A stretch of 64,000 nt of DNA, taken from Antedon mediterranea. Taxonomy: Eukaryota; Echinodermata; Crinoidea; Comatulida; Antedonidae. The stretch spans positions 6,792,922 to 6,856,921 of the forward strand of contig NC_092678.1 in the NCBI RefSeq assembly GCF_964355755.1, read 5' to 3'. The notes under the pieces were generated by a model. That model saw only the letters and a list, made by a program, of their open reading frames with translations. It had not been told where the DNA came from and searched no databases. Shown here piece after piece: positions 10,301 to 19,600 of this stretch. Numbering within the stretch: position 1 is the first letter of the stretch; each line of letters begins with the position of its first letter. A program made the translations under genes and the position numbers.

Positions 10301-13300
10301 CCATAATAACATCCAAATCCAATTTTAAAAGGCAAAGAAAAATGACTTATTTGACTGCTGACTCCAAAACATAATATCCAATGGTAATAAATACAGTACA
10401 GTAATCCATTTCAAAATGTAGATAAAAACAAATAAATACACACTTTTTGACTGTTAAATCCAAAGCTTAATATTCCATGGTAATAACACATTGTTTTCAG
10501 TGTAAAACATAGTTAGTTTCTAGTTTATAAATCCAATTTAAAAGGCAAAGAAAGGCTGGCTTCAGTTCACTGGTAAAATGGTGGTGTCCCTACTTATTCA
10601 CTACAACAACAACTGAGCAAAAATCACAGCCAATTGTGTGAAATATGTGTATGCAAATGAGGATGCACCTTATGACTATTCATAAGGTAGATAGTTTTTA
10701 ATTAAACTGGATGTACTGTTTTTGTATCATTTATTCTAAATGTTTATGTGTTAACTTAGCATTTTAAGACATAGTGAAATGTAGTCATAGAAGAATAAGA
10801 TTAATTTTGTAATACAGTTTTATTCATGTTATTTATGACCTTTGTTTATGAAGTCATGTTATTTTATGACATTTGTTTAAAAAAAAATTCCTTGCATTTA
10901 ATACCACATACATGACAGCCAAATATCATCGGTATTCCTTATATAATATATAAAAAATTAATGAATTGAATATTACATTGATTTTAATAGACATTTATTC
11001 TAATTATGGATTAATTATATAGAACCACTATGAAGGGAACACCTCAAAGACCCAAACAAGGGTATAAAAGAAACTGACAGTTTTCCTTATTTTTTTTATC
11101 TTAAAACACCATTAATAGTATAAAAAAATCATTTAAAAATTATATTAATTAAATACAGTAGAATCCCTATTAAGGGAACACCTTTGGAACGTTAATAATC
11201 GTGCACCCTGGGTTGGCAGTGCTAAGGCATATTTCCACTCATTCCACTGAATAGGTGTTGGCTTTAGTACTAAGACATATAATTATCTCTACCCACTGCT
11301 TTGGTGGGCTCGAATCTAACATCTGACCAATTAAAATATTGTAAGTAATTTTTCCAAATATCATTATATAATGAACTGTTAATTTCTTCAATCAATATAT
11401 TAAATTTCTTTTATCATAAAATTCTTCTTCATCAGGCCAGACAAGGCACAAGCTGGAGATGTTCTGATCCTGACCAAACCTCTTGGCACACAGATAGCAG
11501 TGAATGCCCACCAGTGGCTTGAGGAACCAGACAGATGGCAAAAGATCAAAGATGTCGTCACAGAGGAGGAGGTAGAATGCGCTTACCAGGAAGCCATGTT
11601 TAACATGGCATCTCTTAACAAGAATGGTAAGGTTCTTGGAAACAAGTTCATTAGAATAAATGAGGTAGATCTAGGAGGCTAGCCTACTTGCTAAATTAAG
11701 CTCAGATTTGGATGAAAGCAACACGTTTCTAAAGCTCTGTCCACAATATCAAACTTTATGTGAAACAAGCACGAATGTGCAATACTCGGGGTACAGCGAA
11801 AGAAGCTGTATACAGACACAGTATACAGTTATTTCACCATAAAGTTAAAGAAAAATAGGTTTCGCCAGGGCTCGAACCGGTTCCTTCTGCGTGTTAAGCA
11901 GACTTGACAACCACTACACTACGAAACCTACTTACACTAAAAATGTGGGTTACAGAAAGTTTTTTAATCCATTTAAATTACAAATAAATATGGTAATAAG
12001 CACAAAGCAAAATAAACATGTGTAAAAGTGATAATTACCGATTACGCAAAATAAGTATTTTAAAAAATAATAAAAATAAGATATACTGTGTATAATTATC
12101 ATATTGCGTATACAGTACTTTTCACCATAAAGTTTTAAAAAAAGGTTTCGCCCGGGCTCGAACCAGGTACCTTCTGCGTGTTAAGCAAACGTGATAACCA
12201 CTACGCCAAGAAGCCGCATATAACTACATAACCCTGTGGTGTGTGTCACACATTGTGGCTTTTTAATTAAACAAATTAATTAACAAATAAGCACGAATGT
12301 GCGATACTCGGTGTACAGCAAATGAAGCTGTAATGACGTCATAAGACGGGATGTGACGTCACATACACATCAATAACCTACCAAATACGGCTATATGGTA
12401 CCATCTTCGAGACGTCTTATGGCTGCATCTGGTTTGAAAATGAAAAATCCGGCTCTATAGCTTTGAGGACATGTGCCTTTAGTATATTCATGCGAAATCC
12501 CAGCTCAATACTACAACGAATAAGGGAGGAGTAGTACTTTGAAAATCGCACTTTTTACTCAATAGTGTCCAGATGGAGGAGAAGGAGAAAATGAGTAAGT
12601 CCTAGACTCGGGTACCCCGAGTAAAAAAATGTGATGTGCCCATATATGGACATGGTGATGTCATATCACTACTACTCTAGCCATATCATACTTTTTTGTC
12701 AAACTAGTTTGATAGTGTGAACAGAGCTTAACGCTCTCTTGCTGTCCTGCTGCCCTCCAAATGGCACTTCACAAAGACATGGGCTGCATGAATCCAGAAC
12801 TACACATTTAAAAAGATGCTCTGGGTTCTTTTAAGTCCACAACAGCTACAGAAAAATTGTAGGGGCCTACATTGACCTCCAGAAAAATGTATTCATTCAC
12901 AGCTGTGCATAAGGAGAGTCTACAACCTATGGTGATTTTGATGATTGTACTGCCAAACTCATCAAGTAGAGTAACATACGATACGATAATATTTATTGTC
13001 ATTTAAACAACATAAAATGTCATTGGTTGAAAAATACGATATATAAAGAATCGTAACCAGTGATTCTAAAGTGTTCTTCCAAACTTACTGTTAAATCAGG
13101 GAGGAGTTAAATTACTGAGTAACTCTTCCCTGGTTAAATGATTGTCTGCAGCATTTAGTGTTTTGATTCAGAGTGATCGGTCTCTTTCAAAAGAGATTCA
13201 AGGTCTTTTCCGATACTTTTATTTGCCCACTTTTGTCCTGTCCTATGTAATATGTTCTTTCAACAACAAAAAAACGCATTCCCCATCTAATATTTCTAAA

Positions 13301-14313
13301 CATTTTGTCGCAAATTTTATTAAAATGCATATTTTTCCAGCTGCGAGCCTCATGAAGAAGTTCAACTCACACGCTGCGACAGACGTGACCGGCTTTGGGA
13401 TTCTTGGACATGCAAACAACCTAGCAACACATCAGTCACAGAAATTAAAATTTGTGATTGATAGGCTACCAATCATTGCGAAAATGACCGATACGGCCAA
13501 AGCGTGTGGCATTAAGTTTCAACTCCTACAAGGTTACTCAGCCGAAACCTCAGGTGAGGATGGAATTAACCTGGAAGTTTGTATATACTATTCAACGAAC
13601 TGAGTAGAATAGACCAGTCCGTCTTTCAACGAATGGAAATATTATCTCCTTTCCACAGTGCAGCACCTACTGTACCACAAACGACAGTGCATACAAGCCA
13701 GATGTGTAAAACCAGAATTAGGTCCAAGGAGATGCTGCGCCCCTACCTTAAAGATGCATTGTCCCCCAAAAACATGAAAAAAAAAAGGTCACAATTAAAT
13801 CAGACTTTGAATATGTTATTTTGTGGTTTTAAAAAAGTTAATCACTTCCATAGAAAAAAAAAATGTTTTCACCTACAAATTGATTAAATAAATGGTTAAA
13901 TTCAACCAAAAACCCACTGGCTGGCAGCCAATTTGGCCATTTTTTGCTTTAAATTACAGTTTTTTCAGATAAATACATTTTTTTTCGGTCCAATTTTTGG
14001 TCAAAGTGGATAACTATTATGTTACATTAAAATGGCATATTCAACAAAAATGTTAAGAATTATTTTTTCAGGGGGACAATACATCTTTAACAATTCAGCC
14101 AACTTATTTTACTAACATATATTAATTATTTTTCAAATAGGTGGCCTTTTGATAGCTATGCCAGCAGCAGATGCTGATGGGTTTTTAAGGGAATTTGAGC
14201 AATTAAGTGGCAACTCAGCCTGGATCATAGGGAGTGTAGAAAGCACAACTGAACCCGGAGCAGTGATCACCGACGGTCCACAAATAATTGAAGTAAAAAC
14301 TAAAATACACTAA
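7338..14313 (+). CDS. SEPHS2: Selenophosphate synthetase 2, selenoprotein (UGA at codon 29)
   Basis: The enzyme makes selenophosphate from selenide and ATP, the selenium donor for selenocysteine synthesis. Seven exons join in frame: 7338-7524, 7929-8032, 8509-8658, 9151-9263, 11436-11626, 13341-13553 and 14141-14313. They give 376 residues, close to the roughly 390 of animal SPS1. Codon 29 (7422-7424) is TGA in the context TQLKG-U-GCKVPQ, where SPS2 enzymes carry selenocysteine and human SPS1 has Thr. All downstream codons are open and conserved, so it is recoded rather than a pseudogene. Other family blocks are [49 protein letters not shown] and the ETSGGLL region. Introns carry MITE-A at 8041, a composite MITE at 11730 and a family D element at 13748. 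The ATG was chosen because the N-terminus aligns with human SPS1. Confidence 0.95.
7422..7424 (+). other. SEPHS2: In-frame UGA selenocysteine codon (Sec29)
   Basis: TGA is codon 29 counted from the ATG at 7338. It sits just before the conserved Gly-Cys-Lys motif, where SPS enzymes have Cys, Sec or another residue. The reading frame continues for 347 conserved codons after it. The SECIS-like hairpin downstream supports decoding as selenocysteine. Confidence 0.93.
8041..8181. mobile_element. MITE-A copy in SEPHS2 intron 2
   Basis: The left end CTCTGTCTACTGTACACTAT and the right end TTTGATAGGGTAGACAGAGG are inverted and flanked by TTA on both sides. The interior has CCCAAATATGG motifs. The element begins eight bases after the exon 2 donor at 8033. 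Confidence 0.8.
9264..11435. other. SEPHS2 intron 4, repeat fragments only
   Basis: The longest SEPHS2 intron, 2.2 kb. Related segments containing GACTCCAAA/TTAAATCCAAAGCT and 'TCCAATTTTAAAAGGCAAAG' recur between 10270 and 10560. A fragment of the family E repeat (CCCTATTAAGGGAACACC) lies at 11020-11190. No coding sequence was seen. Confidence 0.6.
11859..11929 (-). tRNA. tRNA-Val(AAC)-like gene or pseudogene
   Basis: The minus strand gives a seven-base acceptor stem GGTTTCG/CGAAACC, a D arm GTGTAGTGG as in tRNA-Val, an anticodon stem TCTGC/GCAGA around TTAACAC (anticodon AAC), and a T loop TTCGAGC. One T-stem pair is mismatched. It resembles eukaryotic tRNA-Val closely but is probably a pseudogene or SINE head, because a second copy lies nearby in the same element. 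Confidence 0.6.
12145..12215 (-). tRNA. Second tRNA-Val(AAC)-like copy, degenerate acceptor
   Basis: The minus strand repeats the tRNA-Val pattern: GCGTAGTGGTTATCACG, loop TTAACAC with anticodon AAC, and a good T arm CCTGG/CCGGG around TTCGAGC. The acceptor stem has at least two mismatches. Its flanks resemble those of the copy at 11859, so both arose by duplication of a larger unit. Confidence 0.55.
13748..14090. mobile_element. Palindromic MITE with TTAAAGATGCATTGTCCCCC ends (family D, copy 1)
   Basis: The left end TTAAAGATGCATTGTCCCCC is mirrored by GGGGGACAATACATCTTTAA at the right. The interior is shared in inverted orientation with a copy at 38574-38934, including the CTGGCAGCCAATTTGG block. 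It fills most of SEPHS2 intron 6. The upstream 102-residue frame that reads into it is not coding. Confidence 0.8.
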
Positions 14314-15268
14314 ATACTGTATGTTAAGATTAAGTGCAAATCTATGAGAAACTCATACTTATTTTCTTATAAAATACAAATCAAATATTATTTTTTGCAG
14401 AAATACAGTAGAACCTCTCCATTGGAAACCCCTATTTAGGGTACACTTTCATTAAAGGGTCACTTTGTGTGGTCCAAAGGTGTCCCCCCTAATGCGAGTT
14501 CTGTACCTTATAATGTACGATAATATTTTGACCATTATGTGCTGTTAATTTGTAAGGGACTGTATGATAATTACTGCAATAAAACCTTTTTTTGTGTGGT
14601 AATCACCCACACTGTATCAAAAATTTAGTTATAGCAGTAAGTGCAGTAAAATATTTTTGAACATTTTAAAATTCATAATCATTATTAATATTAGTAATTA
14701 ATATAAAATGTTGCCATTTTGATCATGCGATATAAATGTAAGGGATTCAAATTAATTATGTTTATTAAATCATTGTATGAAAAAATTGTGCAACAACTTT
14801 TGTTTTCATGACGATCCATGCTCCTACGAAGCTATTGAGTCTAATAGTCATTCTCATGTTTCAATGACTTTTTGACTCAACAGTTGAGTTGTTACGTGGC
14901 TTGTCACGACAAACAAAGGTGGCTACTGATAAAACGTACACAAAAAAAATGTTTTCATTTTTTTGGAAAAAATAATTTATGAATACTGATCATTTATGTT
15001 TAACTGTTTACCAAAATATATTAAATATTAATTTATGAATCAGTATTAATTGTTATACAATATTAATACTTTCTGTTTTTAGTTTCCCTTATCTTGTAAA
15101 AATTGAGCAGTTTACATAATTTGGGAAAATCCTAAATTAACATGGATTTGTCTGTACTTTTGAATATATTACGGATGATATTCCGTCAGGAAGTCAAATA
15201 TGAACTGATGGAATGGATGGTGGAATATTTCTTGGTAACCATTTCCATGTTCAGGAAGTATAAATAAA
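14314..15268 (+). other. SEPHS2: SEPHS2 3' UTR
   Basis: Inferred to be transcribed because it must contain the SECIS element. It includes a family E repeat fragment (GAACCTCTCCATTGG near 14410) and a TTACTGCAATAA-type fragment near 14570. An AATAAA at 15263-15268 lies about 35 bases after the SECIS and is the likely polyadenylation signal. An intron in this UTR cannot be excluded. Confidence 0.6.
15163..15231 (+). promoter_or_regulatory. SEPHS2: SECIS element of SEPHS2
   Basis: The element recruits SBP2 and EFSec so that UGA is read as selenocysteine. A quartet strand ATGA (15175-15178) faces GATG (15216-15219), allowing the tandem G-A/A-G pairs of the kink-turn core. Helix II is eleven pairs, TATTCCGTCAG (15179-15189) with CTGATGGAATG (15205-15215), with only G-U wobbles. 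The 15-base apical loop is A-rich, with AA at 15191-15192, twelve bases after the quartet, as in known SECIS elements. Below the quartet is an internal loop and then a five-pair helix I, ATATT (15166-15170) with AATAT (15224-15228). Worked out by eye. Confidence 0.85.
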
Positions 15269-15548
15269 TAACAAATGGTTTTTAATAATTAAAAAAAAAT
15301 TAAATATTATGTTGGTTATATGAAAAGAAGTACTATATGAATACATTTTGTAAAGATATCGTTTCTCAATTTTTTATTTTGTCTGCAATACAAATTGAAT
15401 AAATCCGGGTGATGCTCATCAAATTCTGACCACTGACCACTGACCACGAAAGACAAATGAGAAAAAGCAAATGATATATATATGGCCGACTTCTGTCGTA
15501 AATGACAATGTCAACTAGTCTTGCATTCATCTGAATGATGACTATTAA

Positions 15549-15828
15549 GCCAGGACTGTTTAAAGCACCTTTAGTTGGTCCCAACATTGACCAAGGGCTT
15601 CTCTCGTCCAGTGCCCACCTTCACCAGAGGAGAGGCATAAGCCAATATGTCTGAGGCAGATACTAGAGTCAGCAGTGCTGATTTCAAATGCCTAACGGTA
15701 CCCCAGCTCCATATACAGCACCCGGTATTCCCAGATGGTCTCCTATCCAAGCTCTAACCAGGCCAAACGTTGCTTAACTTTGGTGATCTGACAAGAACTG
15801 GTGTTTCAACGTGGTATAGGTCGTATAG
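15549..15828 (-). mobile_element. 5S rRNA-derived SINE, copy 1
   Basis: Read on the minus strand, the high-coordinate end starts TACGACCTATACCACG and continues as a degraded 5S rRNA: AGTTAAGCAACG, CTGGTTAGAGCTTGGAT, GGAGACCATCTGGGAATACC, GGGTGCTGTA. This is followed by a unique body of about 150 bases with GTATCTGCCTCAGACATA and GGGCACTGGACGAGAGAAG. The same head and body recur at 17812-18083. A third partial start (ACGTGGTATAGGTCGTATG) lies at 15887-15905. Confidence 0.85.
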
Positions 15829-15905
15829 TCTGTTATACAGTATTCAATTAGGGCATTGTATATCGCCCATGATTTAGGGCAACATAACGTGGTATAGGTC
15901 GTATG

Positions 15906-16440
15906 TAAAAGCAGGACAGTTGATTAAAACGGTACTAATGCCAATTTACTTTCAAATTTGTTTTCACTAGGAGACAAACCACACGTTTTACCTTTAACTT
16001 GATAGCAACAATTCTTGTTAGATCCAATTAGTTTGATTGTCACTATTCATTACCAGATCATTTACACAGCTACATGAGTTCCAAGTTTGTAATGTATATT
16101 TTTTTTTATCTTTTAAAAATTACAGACCCACGGCAGTTTTACTGAATATTAAAACAGCAAAAAATTATATATTAATAGTAGAAAAGATTTTTAATAAACA
16201 TAAAATATCTATACATCAGTTTCTTTATTAAAACATTATAAATAAACTGTCTATATACAAGCAAAATATCAACATCCTGCCATGATTTAATTGATCGAAA
16301 TAACGGCTAAAATTGTTTATAAACAACTGAAATTTTTATAAATTTTAAAATGTATCTCTAAACCTGCCAACATAAATTAATGTCATTTATTCAATACAAA
16401 TTCTTTCTAGAAAAGTAGAAAAAGATCCGATTATGTTAGA
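15906..16440. other. AT-rich spacer between SEPHS2 and APEX2
   Basis: The ends of two converging genes meet here. Besides AT-rich sequence there are TTTATT motifs (for example near 16225) that could serve minus-strand polyadenylation. No gene was recognised. Confidence 0.5.
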
Positions 16441-16447
16441 AATAAAT

Positions 16448-16453
16448 TTTATT
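16448..16453 (-). terminator. Likely APEX2 polyadenylation signal
   Basis: TTTATT on the plus strand is AATAAA on the minus strand, about 170 bases after the APEX2 stop codon. Another candidate lies near 16225, so this is a best guess. Confidence 0.45.
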
Positions 16454-16620
16454 CTGGTAAATCATCAACATCATTGATATGCCTTCCAACTTCCTGCCTT
16501 CTGGAAAGTACTGTAAATGTAAATCATTTGATTTGCAATGGCCTTCCGAAGATTTATACTAGTGCAACAGCTAGGTCTTTATTGTTGTTACTCCTTGTGC
16601 ATTGGTTGAGTTATTTACAG

Positions 16621-19600
16621 CTATTTTTTCTTCCAGAGAAAGAAGTTACACCTAGCCTCTGGATTAGATTTATGGCCTTCTGGTCTGGCACAAACATAGA
16701 ACTGTTTACCATAGTTAGGCCCAGCCTTTCTTACTGTTCTCATCACGCAATCCTCACTGTGTCCTTTGCACTTTGGAGGTGGCAGTGGCCCTGAAAATAA
16801 CGTTTTCCACGAAGAAGTTAACTTAGGTTTTTCTTTCACACTGTCTGATTCTTCAACTGATGTACTACTACTTTGACTCGACGACTGTGAGCAGTCTTCT
16901 TTCCCTGCTGTTTCTGAACATTTGGAGAGCTGTGATCCTTCTAAGGAATCATTTTCCCGCTCTTTATCTAGATCATCTTTTCCTGTCATCAGTTCTTTAT
17001 CAGGACTTAATCGATTGACTGTACTTGGCTTACTAAAAAAATTCAACAAATTCCCTTTGGTGTTATTAGATTTAAATTTCTTATTTTTATTACCATTTGG
17101 TGTTCCTGTCCTCTTAAGACCACTGACTGATTTATTGACTGATTTATTGTCTGATTTAAAAATTGGCGGAATTGTTGGTTTTTTGCTTGGCGATAGTTTT
17201 GTAAAAAAACTTGATAACTTTTGTTGTTTTCCGCTAAACTCCGGCATAAGTTTTGCACAAAGAGGTGGCAGTTTCTCAGACGGAACACATGTGCATTTGA
17301 GTTCCGCTGTAACTGGACAATGATCAGAACCTTCAACCTCTGGCATGATGTCACAACTGGAGACCTGTGTTTTCAGAAGCTCGACATCAGCAAATATAAA
17401 ATCAATTCTTGTTCCATAATTTGTCTCCCTAGCACTTGTTAAAGTTCTCCAACATGTAAATGCATGCGTCCTTGTTGGGTGTAAGTAACGGAAGGTATCA
17501 ACAAACAGCTTTTCTGATTGCTCGGTTATTGAGTCATTTTCATCATTATCACTATCTCCACCAATTGCCTGCTTCGTTTCATCTGTTGCAGTTTCATGTA
17601 GATCAACTAGGAAACGGTCCAGCCACTTTCTCCCGGGATGGCACATAAAGTATTCCTGTAAATTACAGGTATTAGTATCAGAATTAGTAAAGTTCAAACG
17701 CAATATAAAACCACTACCACTATTTCTAGGCAACTCTTATTTATTTTTATTTTATTAAATTGAAACCAACAGAGATAATTACCGTCACTAACAGGTTTGA
17801 TACAAACAAAGCCCAGACTGTTTAAAGCACCTTGATTGGTCCAAACATTGATCAAGGGCTTCTCTCGTCCAGTGCCCACCTTGCAAGGCAATTATGTCTG
17901 AGGCAGATACTAGATGCAGGGGCTGCCATAAGAGTCAGCAATGAATGCTGATTTCAAATGCCTAACGAGACCCCAGCTCCAAATACAGCACCCGATATTC
18001 CCAGATGGTCTCCCATCCAAGCTCTAACCAGGCCCAACGTTGCTTAACTTTGGTGATCTGACGAGAACCGGTGTTTCAACATGGTAAATTGGTGTTGTGA
18101 CACTAGCTGACCATTCTACTGTTTGAATCTACGTTTTTGAATTTATGGAGTTTATGGAGGCACAAGGTATTTTTGAGAAGCAAAAAAAAAAAATCCCAAA
18201 ACAGTACAACAGGAATTTTGACAGCACAAGTCACAGATGAAAAGTGAGGGGGACAAATCCTTCCTAAATAGATTATACACACACTCAAGACTATCCACAA
18301 TTAAAGAAACAAAATGACTGTTTTATTTTGTGTGTTTTTGTAATAGTAAATTAAAAATTGTACTTTTGTTAGTAGTTTAAGTGAACGCACCTTTATTTAT
18401 AAAGATAGATATAAAAGCGTATGTTCAATAAATTATTATTATTATTACTTTTTTATTTTATCAAGAACATTATACATTGTTTGTTTACACAATTTGAATA
18501 TTGTGTTTACTCAACCATACTATATACATTTTGATTGGAGGTGTCCTCATTTGGTCACCTTAATAAAGGAAATTAGGGTCCTTCTTGTTCAAGGAAAAAG
18601 GAGGAGAAAGAAGGATGCTTTAAGCTTTTTCCCTGTACTAAATCACCCAAGTTTTGTATAATGTTTCTGGCGTTTTTTTTTCTAAGCGCGAGCGTGTAGG
18701 CTTAAATTAAGTCATAGGATATTTTATCATTTTTTAAAAGATATTAATTGATATTGATTGACTTGTGATTGAGAATGAAATTCACTAAAGCTCTGTCTAC
18801 ACTATCAAATTTTATGTGAAAAAATCATGATATCATATTACTATCATATTTGGGTATATCAATACTATTACTATATTTGGGTATTACCCAAATATAGTAA
18901 TACAGGTATTTATATCACTACCATATTTGGGTATATTGACTACCACCATATGGGCACATCATACTTAATTTGTCCAACTAGTTTAATAGTGTATGACAGA
19001 GCTTAAGAAAAAAAAATGGTAGCATACCTCATCTTGTGGGTCACAATGATCAATGGGGCGATGGCAAGAGTTGATATCGCCAACAATTACAACATGCCTG
19101 TAAAAAAAAAGAATAAATTTAGCATGTTTGAGAGACACATGCATTTAATATGCAAATGCAATCATTTGTTGCACACTGTGTGAACATAGAATTGCTAAGA
19201 ACTATTGCTAACCTGCAGTGTAGCGCTTATATAGAAAGCATGCTCAAAATAAAATAGAAAAGTTTTCATCCTAGAACTATTAGGATAACGTAACCAGTTT
19301 TATGTTGCCTAAACTGTATTGTGCCCAAATATGGTGGTGTATGCTTAAATATGGTAGTGATATGGCATCATCATGTCCATATATGGGCACATCACATTGT
19401 TTTGTCACATAAAGTTTGATAGTGTAGACAGAGCCTATAGTCCCTCGATTTGATTGTTCTTATTTATATGTATTGATCATCATTTGATTGGTTAAAAGAC
19501 AGCATAATTAATGGTTATCCTCGAGTTCTAGAATTAAAAACTAATTTCTTTTGTTTTATGTACGATTGTATGTTTAATTACTTATTGTTACATCATCTTC

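Larger units (their letters stand above)
11730..12731. mobile_element. Composite MITE-A carrying two tRNA-Val-like units
   Basis: The left end AAAGCTCTGTCCACAATATC and the right end TTGATAGTGTGAACAGAGCT are MITE-A termini, each flanked by TAA as a 3-bp target duplication. Instead of the usual 120-200 bases, about 1 kb lies between them. The insert holds a partly duplicated unit (AAGCACGAATGTGC at 11769 and 12290, TTTCACCATAAAGTT at 11831 and 12120) and two minus-strand tRNA-Val-like segments. It lies in SEPHS2 intron 5, starting about 100 bases after the exon 5 donor. Confidence 0.65.

Noticed and set aside
11500-11682. Independent 60-codon gene starting [10 protein letters not shown]
   Set aside because: It is SEPHS2 exon 5 read from an internal Met into the intron.
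14314-14400. A SECIS element directly after the SEPHS2 stop
   Set aside because: ATGA motifs there lack a matching GA strand and a helix of adequate length; the hairpin at 15163 fits far better.
16922-17323. 133-codon plus-strand open reading frame
   Set aside because: It lies fully antisense to the last APEX2 exon, whose frame is conserved.
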